Assembly (NCBI GenBank): GCA_937926355.1
Contig: CALAZP010000071.1
Coordinates: 3,295-67,294, forward strand
DNA length: 64,000 nt
Direction: 5' to 3'
From: an uncultured Saprospirales bacterium
Lineage (GTDB): Bacteria > Bacteroidota > Bacteroidia > Chitinophagales > Saprospiraceae
How positions within the stretch are numbered: the stretch's first letter is position 1; the number at the start of each line of letters is the position of its first letter. The position numbers and the translations under genes were made by a program. The notes below the pieces were generated by a model. It saw nothing but the letters and a program-made list of their open reading frames with translations. It was not told where the DNA came from and did not search any database. Of this stretch, positions 9,365-17,880 are shown piece by piece.

Positions 9365-9664
9365 ATGTTTGAACTTTTAATCTTCATTATTATCGGTCTT
9401 TTTGTAGGAATGCTTTTTCTCAATATCTATTTTCGGATAAAAGTCTTAAAAGCTTACAAGGTTTTAGTTCAAAACCAAGTGGAATTCAAGGCTATGCACC
9501 TATTTAATTCCAAAAAAATGAAGGAAGAAGTGATTCCCCATTATCCTCAATTGGAAACTGAAATCCTGACTTTTTCAAGTCATATTCAATATTCAATAAA
9601 AATGGCCACCGTACTAATTATACTCATTACCTTGTTTGGGGCGGTCCTAATGTACTATAGATAA
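9365..9664 (+). CDS. Small two-span membrane protein of unknown function
   Basis: The 99 residues contain a hydrophobic N-terminal segment (~1-24, LLIFIIIGLFVGMLFLNIYF) and a second one near the C-terminus (~77-96, MATVLIILITLFGAVLMYY). These flank a soluble, charged middle that includes KAYKVLVQNQVEFKAMHLF. I do not recognise a family. Position in the tight alaS-to-RlpA run (11 bp after the previous stop, 28 bp before the next gene) and conventional codon use make it likely to be real. Both termini are predicted on the same side of the membrane. Confidence 0.75.
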   Translation: MFELLIFIIIGLFVGMLFLNIYFRIKVLKAYKVLVQNQVEFKAMHLFNSKKMKEEVIPHYPQLETEILTFSSHIQYSIKMATVLIILITLFGAVLMYYR

Positions 9665-9692
9665 ATATTAAGTTTTTTTAAACTAATGAATT

Positions 9693-10679
9693 ATGCTTAA
9701 AATTGGAGTTTTCGGGGCAGGCCATCTAGGAAAAATTCATATTAACTGTATTCAACTGGCTAAAAAACACTATGAATTCATTGGTTTTTTTGATCCAGAC
9801 CCAAAAACTAGAAATCAAGTAGCTAATCAATTGAATGTAAAAGCTTTCGATTCTGCTGAATTATTGCTTAACGAAATTGATGTGGCCGATATAGTCAGCC
9901 CTACTCCTACCCATTTTGAATTGGCCCAAAAAGCTCTTCTTAATGGGGTAAATGTTTTTGTAGAAAAACCTATCACCCATACCTTAGAAGAAGCTGAAAC
10001 ACTTGTAGCATTAAGTGAAAAATTAAATATACCTATTCAAGTAGGGCATGTGGAAAGATTCAATCCAGCACTTTTAGCAGTGGGTCATACCCCTCTAAAA
10101 CCGCTATTCATTGAAGGACATCGCCTAGCAGTTTTCAATCCTAGAGGGACTGATGTTTCAGTAGTTTTAGACTTGATGATTCACGACTTGGATATCATCC
10201 TTAGTTTAATTCAGGAAGAAATTGCAGAAATTCATGCTAATGGAGTAGCCGTGGTCAGTAATACTCCAGACATTGCAAATGCTCGAATAACTTTTTCAAA
10301 TGGGAGTATCGTCAATTTAACAGCTAGCAGAATTTCCATGAAACAAATGCGAAAAATGAGATTGTTTCAAAAAGATGCCTATATAGGTTTAGATTTTTTA
10401 GATAAGACCGCGCAAGTAATCAGACTGCAAGAAGGTGACCATCTTACCGATGATGAATTAAAAGAAGAAATGCTTATAGAAACCCTGCAAGGAAAAAAAA
10501 TCATAAAAATCGAAGAACCACCCATTCCTGAAAATAACGCCATTCAGATGGAACTTGAATCATTTGCTGAAAGTATTGTTTCCAAGAATCCCCCAAAAGT
10601 ATCGGTCAGAGATGGTTACAAAGCTTTGCAATTAGCCTACCTTATTATAGATAAAATAAATAATCAAGCGGATTTTTAA
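9693..10679 (+). CDS. Gfo/Idh/MocA family NAD(P)-dependent oxidoreductase
   Basis: The 328-residue protein starts with a Rossmann motif, KIGVFGAGHLGKIHINCI. It carries the family motif VFVEKPITHTLEEAE (the catalytic EKP segment) and the His-containing substrate helix DLMIHDLDIILSL. Members oxidise or reduce hydroxyl groups on sugars or related polyols, often for surface-glycan precursors. Its neighbours, including the sugar transferase two genes downstream, make a role in a nucleotide-sugar or glycan pathway plausible, but the substrate cannot be identified from sequence alone. The family call is firm. Confidence 0.92.
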   Translation: MLKIGVFGAGHLGKIHINCIQLAKKHYEFIGFFDPDPKTRNQVANQLNVKAFDSAELLLNEIDVADIVSPTPTHFELAQKALLNGVNVFVEKPITHTLEEAETLVALSEKLNIPIQVGHVERFNPALLAVGHTPLKPLFIEGHRLAVFNPRGTDVSVVLDLMIHDLDIILSLIQEEIAEIHANGVAVVSNTPDIANARITFSNGSIVNLTASRISMKQMRKMRLFQKDAYIGLDFLDKTAQVIRLQEGDHLTDDELKEEMLIETLQGKKIIKIEEPPIPENNAIQMELESFAESIVSKNPPKVSVRDGYKALQLAYLIIDKINNQADF

Positions 10680-10687
10680 TTTGATTT

Positions 10688-11551
10688 ATGCGGTTTAAGG
10701 TCTTTAATTTCTGGTTGATTTTATTTTTTACTGCTAGTTGCAGTAAGGTTCAAAATAATGGACCCTTACCCATCTTTATTGAAATTGAAGAATTTCGTTT
10801 AAATCCCATTGCCCAAGTTGACGATTCAAAAATAAAAGGAGCTTGGTGTTTTATAGAAGACGAATTTGTTGGTTATTATCCCCTTCCTAATGTACTTCCC
10901 ATCTTTTCCCAGCAGCCGGTAAACATCAGTTTACTTCCCGGAATATATGCCAATGGAATTGCTGCAACACCTGAAGATTATCCTTTCTACCATGCCTATG
11001 AATTCGAAGTTGACCCCCTGTCCAATACTCCTTCAACCATCATCCCTGAGACCAAATACAAGGACAATACTAAATTTTCTCTGATAGAAGATTTTGAAAA
11101 CGGTCAAACTTACTTTACAAAATCTCTTAATGAATCTGCTATTGATCATTTCATGATTCAACAAGGGGTTGTTTTTGAAGGAGAATACGCAGGTAAAATT
11201 GAATTGGATCAAGAAAATAATAACTCAATAGAAATTGCAACCTCAAAAAGATGGAGCAGCACTTCTTTGGGAAAAAATGACGTCTATTTAGAAGTCCAAT
11301 ATCAAACAGAAGTGCCCATAGTTTTCGGATTAGTTGGCTTTACAAGTCTTGAGGAAGTAAATGGATTTCCACTATACCAGTTTGGCGTAAACCCCTCAGA
11401 AAATTGGAATAAAATATATATTAAATTGGATGAATTATTATTAGATTCGAGCATCCAAGCTTATAGTATATGTTTTTCAGCCAATCTGGAAGGGTATGGG
11501 TTGTCCAGGGCAAATATTTATTTGGATAACATCAAACTAATCCATTTCTGA
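10688..11551 (+). CDS. Putative outer-membrane lipoprotein of unknown function
   Basis: The 287-residue protein has a short hydrophobic signal ending in a lipobox (FTASC, Cys near residue 19), so it is probably lipidated and surface- or periplasm-facing. The remainder is beta-rich: IEIEEFRLNPIAQVDDSK near the N-terminus and LDNIKLIHF at the end, giving a jelly-roll-like impression. I recognise the general appearance of Bacteroidota surface lipoproteins but no named family. It lies eight bases after the Gfo/Idh gene and one base before the sugar transferase gene, so translation of the two is likely coupled. Confidence 0.75.
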   Translation: MRFKVFNFWLILFFTASCSKVQNNGPLPIFIEIEEFRLNPIAQVDDSKIKGAWCFIEDEFVGYYPLPNVLPIFSQQPVNISLLPGIYANGIAATPEDYPFYHAYEFEVDPLSNTPSTIIPETKYKDNTKFSLIEDFENGQTYFTKSLNESAIDHFMIQQGVVFEGEYAGKIELDQENNNSIEIATSKRWSSTSLGKNDVYLEVQYQTEVPIVFGLVGFTSLEEVNGFPLYQFGVNPSENWNKIYIKLDELLLDSSIQAYSICFSANLEGYGLSRANIYLDNIKLIHF

Positions 11552-11552
11552 G

Positions 11553-12941
11553 ATGAAGATGAGGCAGAAAAGACGGTTTCATACGCTCCTATACAAAATT
11601 TTAGATCTTCTAACCGGAGGGGGAGCTTGGGTCCTTTTCAATCTAATTTTTGGATTTATATCCCTCCAATCCATTGATTTTTTTTACCGTCTTCTTTTTG
11701 TCGGTGCATTTTGGTGGTTGTTGTACTCTATTTTTGATAATTACTTTGACATCTATCGACTATCCAGGATGTCCGTATTGGGCAATACCATATTGTTGAA
11801 TTTTTTTGGTTGTATTGGGTTAATTCTTTTGATTGGCCCCAAAAGTCCAATTCTAGATATTAGCGCATTTATTAGCTTTTTTACCCTTCAATTCACGTTA
11901 ACCATTACGGTTAGGATGATTGTGTTAACCTTGGCAGGTGAAAAACTAAAGAAAGGAAAAATAACCTACAATACCTTATTAATAGGTGCTGATGATATTG
12001 CATGGGACTTATTAGGAGAGATTCAGGACCAAAAAAAAGGACAAGCCAACAGGTTTGTTGGATATGTTCTAACTAATGGAAAAGAGAATTCGAACCTAAT
12101 TGCTAGGTTGCGAAATCTCGGCTCAAAAGATCAGTTGAGGGATATTATCACAGGAAATCAAATTGAAGAAGTAATTATCGCAATTGAAGCTGAAGATTAT
12201 AAATATCTCAATGATATTTTACCTATTTTATTTGAATTTGGGAATGAATTATTGGTAAAAATAATACCAGACATGTATGATATTCTCCTGGGATCGGTTA
12301 AAATCAACCATATTTATGGTGCTGTCCTTATTGAAATTAAGCAGGACATCATGCAAAAATGGCAAAAGCTGATTAAAAGGCTTTTAGACGTTATAGTGGC
12401 TATAGTTTCTTTAATTTTATTATTACCCCTATTCATTTACATCGCCATCAGGGTAAAAATATCTTCAAAAGGACCTATTCTTTTTAAGCAAGAAAGAATT
12501 GGCCTGCATGGGAAACCTTTTAATATCTTAAAATTTAGATCTATGTATCTCCATGCAGAAAAAGGGTATCCTCAGTTATCCTATACTGGAGATGAAAGAT
12601 GTACTCCTTGGGGAAGTTTTATGCGTAAATGGAGATTAGATGAACTTCCTCAATTTTGGAATGTCATTAAGGGAGAGATGTCATTGGTGGGTCCAAGACC
12701 AGAACGACAATTTTATATAGACCAAATTGTCAAACTAGCCCCGCACTATAGGCATTTATTAAATGTTAGGCCGGGAATCACCTCTTGGGGCCAGGTTAAA
12801 TATGGCTATGCTTCTAATGTTCAACAAATGATTCAAAGATTAAAATTTGATATTTTATACATAGAAAATCGATCACTAGCACTGGATTTTAAAATTTTAT
12901 TTTATACCATTCTTGTTATTTTACAAGGTAAAGGGAAATAA
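11553..12941 (+). CDS. Polyprenyl-phosphate sugar phosphotransferase (exopolysaccharide initiating glycosyltransferase, WcaJ-like)
   Basis: The protein has 462 residues: about four hydrophobic N-terminal segments, a CoA/NAD-binding-like middle domain (TYNTLLIGADDIAWDLL), and a C-terminal bacterial sugar transferase domain. The latter shows KRLLDVIVAIVSLILLLP, GPILFKQERIGLHGKPF, FRSMYLHAEK, KWRLDELPQFWNV and LVGPRPERQFY, closing with RPGITSWGQVKYGYA. Such enzymes move a hexose-1-phosphate from a nucleotide sugar to undecaprenyl phosphate at the inner membrane to start capsule or exopolysaccharide synthesis. The remaining glycan genes are not in the window, so the product is unknown. Confidence 0.92.
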   Translation: MKMRQKRRFHTLLYKILDLLTGGGAWVLFNLIFGFISLQSIDFFYRLLFVGAFWWLLYSIFDNYFDIYRLSRMSVLGNTILLNFFGCIGLILLIGPKSPILDISAFISFFTLQFTLTITVRMIVLTLAGEKLKKGKITYNTLLIGADDIAWDLLGEIQDQKKGQANRFVGYVLTNGKENSNLIARLRNLGSKDQLRDIITGNQIEEVIIAIEAEDYKYLNDILPILFEFGNELLVKIIPDMYDILLGSVKINHIYGAVLIEIKQDIMQKWQKLIKRLLDVIVAIVSLILLLPLFIYIAIRVKISSKGPILFKQERIGLHGKPFNILKFRSMYLHAEKGYPQLSYTGDERCTPWGSFMRKWRLDELPQFWNVIKGEMSLVGPRPERQFYIDQIVKLAPHYRHLLNVRPGITSWGQVKYGYASNVQQMIQRLKFDILYIENRSLALDFKILFYTILVILQGKGK

Positions 12942-12960
12942 TTAATCTATAGCTACTACC

Positions 12961-13626
12961 ATGAAAAAAGGCTTTGTGGTCCTTTTGGTTCTTTTTTTAG
13001 CTAATACAGTAACCTACGGACAAAAAAATACTGCTTTAGCCAAAATTTATCCAGATGAATACCAGAATAATTTGACTCATTCTGGAGAAATTTATGATTT
13101 CGATAAATTAACCTCGGCACATCCTAATCTGCCATTGGGAACCCTCCTAAGAATAATTAATCTAGAAAATAATAAAAGGGTCTTAGTTAGAATAAATGAC
13201 CGAATTTCACAGTTTCTTCCTTGGCAGTTCCTTCTTTCAAAATCAGCGGGAGAAAATCTAAATATTACTCAAACTACTCCTTTCGATATCCAATATGAAG
13301 TCCTTAAAATAGGGACTACGCAACCTTTAATGACTGCTAAAGGAATAGACCAAGAATACCTAAACATCCAAAAATATCGAGCCAAAATCAAAGGAAAATT
13401 TGGGATTCAATTAGGTAGTTTTTCCAACCAAAAGGAAGCTATTGATTTTATTTTTGACCTCGAAGTAAAGGGATTCACTCAAATCTACCTGAATGAAAAC
13501 CATTTAGATTCTAATGAATATAAGGTTTTGATAGGCCCATTTGAGCAAATTGAAAGCGCTCGACAAACCAACACTAGATTAAAATCTATTTATAATTTAG
13601 ATGGCTTTGTCATTCACCTTAATTAA
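12961..13626 (+). CDS. RlpA-like double-psi beta-barrel protein with SPOR domain
   Basis: The 221-residue exported protein has an N-terminal signal peptide ending near VTYGQ. An RlpA-like double-psi barrel follows ([45 protein letters not shown]-like RINDRIS), then a C-terminal SPOR domain ([33 protein letters not shown]). RlpA proteins act on denuded glycan strands and SPOR domains bind septal peptidoglycan, so cell-wall remodelling at division is the likely role. The barrel is less conserved than usual after RINDR (ISQFLPW replaces the normal RGPF segment), so enzymatic activity is uncertain. Its 3' end overlaps the metK stop by eight bases on the opposite strand. Confidence 0.85.
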   Translation: MKKGFVVLLVLFLANTVTYGQKNTALAKIYPDEYQNNLTHSGEIYDFDKLTSAHPNLPLGTLLRIINLENNKRVLVRINDRISQFLPWQFLLSKSAGENLNITQTTPFDIQYEVLKIGTTQPLMTAKGIDQEYLNIQKYRAKIKGKFGIQLGSFSNQKEAIDFIFDLEVKGFTQIYLNENHLDSNEYKVLIGPFEQIESARQTNTRLKSIYNLDGFVIHLN

Positions 13627-14881
13627 GACCAAACTCTTTTCTTATATCCCCTACCCTATTTAATTCCTCCCAAGTAAACAGTTCGAGATCCATCACCTTT
13701 TCCTCTCCAGAGCCATTCACGAACTTCACATTTTTCATTACCACGTGTTCTCTACCCATATGACCATAGGAAGCAGTCATACTATATATTGGATTTCGAA
13801 GCTTTAGTCTTTCTTCGATGTAATAAGGACGTAAATCAAAAAGTTTTTCTACGACTTTTGCAATTTCTTCATCAGAAAACTTTATTTTATTGGTTCCATA
13901 AGTATTCACATAAATATTAGTAGGATTTGGATGGCCAATAGCATAAGAAACTTGTACCAAAACTTCATCACATACACCTGCAGCTACTAAATTTTTGGCG
14001 ATGTGTCTTGTAGCATAAGCTGCAGAACGATCTACTTTGGAAGGGTCTTTGCCTGAGAAAGCACCTCCTCCATGAGCTCCCTTTCCTCCATAAGTATCCA
14101 CAATAATTTTTCTTCCTGTTAACCCACTGTCTCCATGTGGTCCTCCAATGACAAATTTTCCCGTAGGGTTAACAAAAAATTTGATGTTGTCGTCAAAAAG
14201 GTGATTAAGCTCCTGATCTATTTTTTGCTGTACTCTGGGTATTAATATAGTTTTGATATCGCTCAATATTTTGGACTGCATCACTTCATCGTTACTATCA
14301 AATGGATCGTGCTGTGTAGATACTACTATAGTATCTATTCTTTTGGGTTTGTTATCAGCGCCATATTCAACAGTGACCTGCGATTTAGCATCTGGACGCA
14401 AATAGGTCATCACCTTCCCTTCTTTTCTAATAACTGCTAATTCTTTAAGCAATTCATGAGACAAATACAATGGAAGTGGCATATAAGCGGAGGTCTCATT
14501 AGTAGCGTAACCAAACATCATCCCCTGGTCGCCGGCGCCTTGATCTTCCTTATTAGCCCTATCTACTCCTCTATTGATGTCTCCAGATTGCTCGTGAATT
14601 GCAGATAAAATACCACAAGAACGAGCTTCAAACATATACTCAGACTTATTATAGCCTATTCTTTCGATGACATTTCTCACGATTTCAGGTATATCCAAAT
14701 AAGTTGAGGATTTAACCTCCCCGGCCAAAACAACTTGCCCTGTGGTGACTAGCGTCTCACAAGCTACCTTTGATTCTCTGTCAAAAGCTAAAAAATGATC
14801 TAGAATAGCATCTGATATTTGATCTGCAATTTTATCTGGATGGCCTTCTGACACCGATTCAGAAGTGAAATAGTAGGACAT
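13619..14881 (-). CDS. metK: S-adenosylmethionine synthetase
   Basis: The 420-residue enzyme begins [20 protein letters not shown], the MetK N-terminal signature with the catalytic His. It carries [12 protein letters not shown] and [19 protein letters not shown] (the P-loop-like signature). It makes SAM from methionine and ATP. Length is slightly above the usual ~390, as in other Bacteroidota. The gene is convergent with the RlpA-like gene with an eight-base overlap. On its own strand it follows the FAH-family hydrolase after about 55 bases, likely as the last gene of a ridA-trpS-FAH-metK series. Confidence 0.98.
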   Translation of the reverse strand: MSYYFTSESVSEGHPDKIADQISDAILDHFLAFDRESKVACETLVTTGQVVLAGEVKSSTYLDIPEIVRNVIERIGYNKSEYMFEARSCGILSAIHEQSGDINRGVDRANKEDQGAGDQGMMFGYATNETSAYMPLPLYLSHELLKELAVIRKEGKVMTYLRPDAKSQVTVEYGADNKPKRIDTIVVSTQHDPFDSNDEVMQSKILSDIKTILIPRVQQKIDQELNHLFDDNIKFFVNPTGKFVIGGPHGDSGLTGRKIIVDTYGGKGAHGGGAFSGKDPSKVDRSAAYATRHIAKNLVAAGVCDEVLVQVSYAIGHPNPTNIYVNTYGTNKIKFSDEEIAKVVEKLFDLRPYYIEERLKLRNPIYSMTASYGHMGREHVVMKNVKFVNGSGEEKVMDLELFTWEELNRVGDIRKEFGLN

Positions 14882-14936
14882 ATTCTTTTAATTTAAAATT
14901 ACAAAATGTTTGGACAATGAAAACAATAATTTAACG

Positions 14937-15560
14937 CTATCTAATTTCGCAATGAAGTAATTTTTTTTCTTCCCCATCCATCTCGAGATAACCCTCTAAC
15001 AAATCTCCAATTTGAATAGGACCTACTCCAGCTGGAGTTCCAGTAAATATATAATCTCCCATTTGGATTTTAAAGTATTTAGAGATGTAGCAAATCAAAT
15101 AATTAAAATCAAAAATCATATTTAGGCTGCTTCCCTCTTGTACCTTTTTACCATTTTTTGTTAGATGAAATTTTAAATCATTGAATGGAGTTAATTTTGT
15201 GGCTTCGACAAATTGCCCTAAAACAGCTGAATGATCAAAGGATTTCGCAATTTCCCATGGGTGTCCTTTCTTTTTACATTGATCTTGTAAATCCCTTGCG
15301 GTAAAATCTATTCCTAAACCAATTTCTTGTATGTACTCATTAGCGAATTCAGGCTGAATATGTCGGCCGTTTTTCCCAATTTTCAATACCAATTCAATCT
15401 CAAAGTGAATGTTTTTTGAAAATTCTGGATAATAAAAAGGTTTATCATTAATCAATAAGGCAGAAGGAGGCTTCATGAAGAGTACTGGATATTCAGGAAC
15501 GTCATTATTTAGTTCTTGAACATGTGCAACATAATTTCTTCCAATACAAATTATTTTCAT
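14937..15560 (-). CDS. Fumarylacetoacetate hydrolase family protein
   Basis: The 207-residue single-domain protein starts MKIICIGRNYVAHVQELNN and has PVLFMKPPSALL, HFEIELVLKIGKNGR (metal-binding His/Glu) and GIDFTARDLQ, with an end segment DYIFTGTPAGVGPIQIGDLL. These are the FAH catalytic-domain landmarks. Members are Mg-dependent acylpyruvases, fumarylpyruvate hydrolases or oxaloacetate decarboxylases; the exact reaction is not determinable here. The gene lies ten bases downstream of trpS and ends 55 bases before metK. Confidence 0.92.
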   Translation of the reverse strand: MKIICIGRNYVAHVQELNNDVPEYPVLFMKPPSALLINDKPFYYPEFSKNIHFEIELVLKIGKNGRHIQPEFANEYIQEIGLGIDFTARDLQDQCKKKGHPWEIAKSFDHSAVLGQFVEATKLTPFNDLKFHLTKNGKKVQEGSSLNMIFDFNYLICYISKYFKIQMGDYIFTGTPAGVGPIQIGDLLEGYLEMDGEEKKLLHCEIR

Positions 15561-15570
15561 TTGGTTATGC

Positions 15571-16593
15571 TCAATCCTTTGCTGCGTTAAACAATCCCGT
15601 TAGTTCTTTTACTTCTGCTAAAGTAGTTTTAGCAACTCTCCTAATTTGACTCGCAGCTGCCTTAACTTGATCCTTAACCTTTTTTTTATCGGACAGAAGT
15701 TCTCGCTTCCTTTCAATCATCTCCGTACTGATGGTAATTAAAACTTCTGCTACTGAATTTTTTAGATCTACATATCTCAATTTGGACAGGTGATAATCGT
15801 CCATTAGCGCATTATAAGTATCAGAAGCTCCTCCTGCTTTTAATAATTCGAAAAGATTTGCCACTCCCGGACTCATTACACCTTCAGTAACCTCCCCCGT
15901 ATCTGTGACAGCTGATTTAATTTGTTTTCTAATTGCTTCTTCTCCTGCAAAAACACTAATATAATGCTTGGGACCCAAACTTTTGGACATTTTTTTGGTA
16001 GGATCAGCAGGTGACATCACTTTTGGGATTTCGGTAAAAAGAGGTTCAGGTAAAATAAAATAATCCTTACCGACCAAGTTATTAAAGCGCTGAGCTATAT
16101 CTCTCGTCAATTCTAAATGTTGTTCTTGATCTTTTCCCACCGGAACATAATGGGCCCTATATACCAAAATATCCGCAGCCTGAAGAACAGGATAATCGAG
16201 CAATCCCACTGAAATACCTCCATCAATTCCAACGGTTTCTTGACTTTGTTTACTCTTATCTTTAAACTGTGTCATTCTAGTTAACTGACCATAAGAGGCT
16301 ACACAATTAAAAATCCAACACAACTCAGCATGTTCTGGAATCATAGACTGAACAAAAATATTTTCTACTTTGATTCCTGTTGCCAAAAGATTAAAAATCA
16401 ATTCCCACGATGCATTTCTTAATTTGGAGGGTTGATAAGGCATGGTCATGGCGTGATAATCAACAACTCCGTAATAACAAGTAAACTCCTCTTGTAAGGC
16501 TACCCAATTTTTGATAGCCCCAAAATAATTGCCAAAATGCATATCACCCGTAGGTTGAATACATGACAAAACCGATTTTTTATTCTGCATCAT
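15571..16593 (-). CDS. trpS: Tryptophanyl-tRNA synthetase
   Basis: The 340-residue class I synthetase begins KSVLSCIQPTGDMHFGNYFG (HIGH-like signature at GDMHFGNYFG). It carries YPVLQAADILVYRAHYVPVG and the KMSKSLG signature, in an order typical of TrpS. It charges tRNA(Trp). Two adjacent ATG codons at the start are both possible. Translation follows ridA after three bases. Confidence 0.97.
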   Translation of the reverse strand: MMQNKKSVLSCIQPTGDMHFGNYFGAIKNWVALQEEFTCYYGVVDYHAMTMPYQPSKLRNASWELIFNLLATGIKVENIFVQSMIPEHAELCWIFNCVASYGQLTRMTQFKDKSKQSQETVGIDGGISVGLLDYPVLQAADILVYRAHYVPVGKDQEQHLELTRDIAQRFNNLVGKDYFILPEPLFTEIPKVMSPADPTKKMSKSLGPKHYISVFAGEEAIRKQIKSAVTDTGEVTEGVMSPGVANLFELLKAGGASDTYNALMDDYHLSKLRYVDLKNSVAEVLITISTEMIERKRELLSDKKKVKDQVKAAASQIRRVAKTTLAEVKELTGLFNAAKD

Positions 16594-16596
16594 GAT

Positions 16597-16980
16597 TTAA
16601 CCGATTGCCGCAATAACCGAAATCTCAACATTAACTCCTTTGGGTAGGGCACTTACTTCAACAAATTCCCTAGCTGGTGCAGTAACCTCATTGAAGTATT
16701 TGGCATAAATAGTATTAACTGCCGAGAAATTATCCATACTCGTTGAAAAAATAGAAACTTTTAATACAGATTCGAAAGTACAACCCGCCTCCTCAAGGAT
16801 AGCTTTGATGTTTTCCATAACCTGAGTCGTTTCCTCTGTTATATTGGATATTTTTAGGTCTCCCGAATGAGGGTCAATGGGAATTTGACCCGATATAAAA
16901 ACTAAACCGTTATGAACAACTGCCTGATTGTATGGACCCACAGGAGCAGGAGCATGACTGGTATTTACTATTTTTTTCAT
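16597..16980 (-). CDS. ridA: RidA family enamine/imine deaminase
   Basis: The 127-residue protein shows the YjgF/YER057c/UK114 signature: APAPVGPYNQAVVHNGLVFI near the N-terminus and VSALPKGVNVEISVIAAIG at the end, with the conserved substrate-binding Arg in APAREFVEV. It hydrolyses reactive 2-aminoacrylate-type enamines arising from PLP enzymes. It precedes trpS by three bases and follows rpmF after about 80 bases. Confidence 0.95.
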   Translation of the reverse strand: MKKIVNTSHAPAPVGPYNQAVVHNGLVFISGQIPIDPHSGDLKISNITEETTQVMENIKAILEEAGCTFESVLKVSIFSTSMDNFSAVNTIYAKYFNEVTAPAREFVEVSALPKGVNVEISVIAAIG

Positions 16981-17040
16981 AAAAAAATATTAACACTAAA
17001 AGGCCCAAATTGCCTGTTATGGTAATGAGAGCCTTTTAGA
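16981..17040 (-). terminator. Candidate terminator-like inverted repeat after rpmF
   Basis: CTAAAAGGC at 16996-17004 is complementary to GCCTTTTAG at 17031-17039, a nine-base stem enclosing 26 nt. On the minus strand a run of seven T lies at 16981-16987, just past the stem. The large loop and the eight-base gap before the T-run make this a weaker terminator than the others in the window. It could attenuate rpmF transcripts before ridA. Confidence 0.35.
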
Positions 17041-17058
17041 TTCTTACATTTTTAACTT

Positions 17059-17256
17059 TTATTCCTCTCCTGATTCCACGGCAATGAGTAACTTTCCTCT
17101 ATAATAGGTGTTACCCTCCACATCTTTATATGACCTATGGAAAAGGTGACTTTCGCCAGTGGTGCCGCAGGTAGCCACCTGAGGAGCTGTAGCCTTGTAA
17201 TGAGTTCTGCGTTTTCTTTTTCTCTGCTTAGATATTCTACTCTTGGGATGTGCCAT
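17059..17256 (-). CDS. rpmF: 50S ribosomal protein L32
   Basis: The 65-residue protein begins [20 protein letters not shown], the basic L32 N-terminus, and continues with [13 protein letters not shown] and [16 protein letters not shown]. Only one cysteine of the zinc-ribbon type is visible, so this is probably a zinc-independent form. It is immediately downstream of the DUF177 gene (12-base gap), the arrangement seen across bacteria. Confidence 0.96.
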   Translation of the reverse strand: MAHPKSRISKQRKRKRRTHYKATAPQVATCGTTGESHLFHRSYKDVEGNTYYRGKLLIAVESGEE

Positions 17257-17268
17257 TTCTCTTTATAT

Positions 17269-17790
17269 TTAGTTATTTACAGACCAATTTTTAAGGGCAT
17301 CTACAAAAGGATGATCCCCTTGAATTTGCTTATTTTCCATTCGCTTTAAGGTATCCAAATCACAAGGTTTAGATTCCATATTCTCACAATCTAAGACCTT
17401 TTTTATTGGAATAGCCAAAACAGTGTACTCGTATAGATATTCTGCAACTCCGAATCTATCAATTTCTGGATCTACAAATACCACATCTGGATCCTCTTCA
17501 CCTTCTGTATTTAGCTTTAATTTGACCAACAATTGGTGTGTACCACTTATTGGCAATTGAATGGGAGCCAAACACCTATCACAATCTGTTTCAATTACAC
17601 CTACCAATTTAATGTCAATAATAAACATTTCAGGCCGCTTATCTATATCAAGTTTAACCTGAATACTGGATTCAATTACTGGAGTATCCGGAAAATTGCT
17701 AAAGAACGCCTTATCTAGCAAGAATTCATATGAATGAATTCCATTCTTGAGACCCTTAACCGGCAACTCGTATTGTGCAAAACGACCCAT
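17269..17790 (-). CDS. DUF177 (YceD-like) protein
   Basis: The 173-residue protein starts MGRFAQYELPVKGLKNGIHS and has the family hallmark ETDCDRCLAPIQLPI (CxxC) and a later CENMESKPCDLDTLKRM cysteine pair. DUF177/YceD is associated with 23S rRNA or L32 biogenesis and lies next to rpmF in most bacteria, as here. I used the ATG at 17790; an upstream in-frame TTG at 17796 would add two residues. A -7 element (TACCTTTG on the minus strand) lies about 30 bases upstream. Confidence 0.9.
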   Translation of the reverse strand: MGRFAQYELPVKGLKNGIHSYEFLLDKAFFSNFPDTPVIESSIQVKLDIDKRPEMFIIDIKLVGVIETDCDRCLAPIQLPISGTHQLLVKLKLNTEGEEDPDVVFVDPEIDRFGVAEYLYEYTVLAIPIKKVLDCENMESKPCDLDTLKRMENKQIQGDHPFVDALKNWSVNN

Positions 17791-17820
17791 TAGCAATGAA
17801 CTTTTAACCTAAAGCGGATG

Positions 17821-17828
17821 CAAAGGTA
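17821..17828 (-). promoter_or_regulatory. Candidate -7 promoter element for DUF177-rpmF
   Basis: The minus strand reads TACCTTTG, an exact match to the Bacteroidota -7 consensus TAnnTTTG. The predicted start is about seven bases downstream, leaving a 5' leader of roughly 25 nt before the ATG at 17790. I found no TTTG at the expected -33 distance, so only the -7 part is supported. Confidence 0.4.
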
Positions 17829-17880
17829 AAATTTTGAAAGGATATTTTTGAGAAAAAATTAAAAATAATATAGGATCCCC

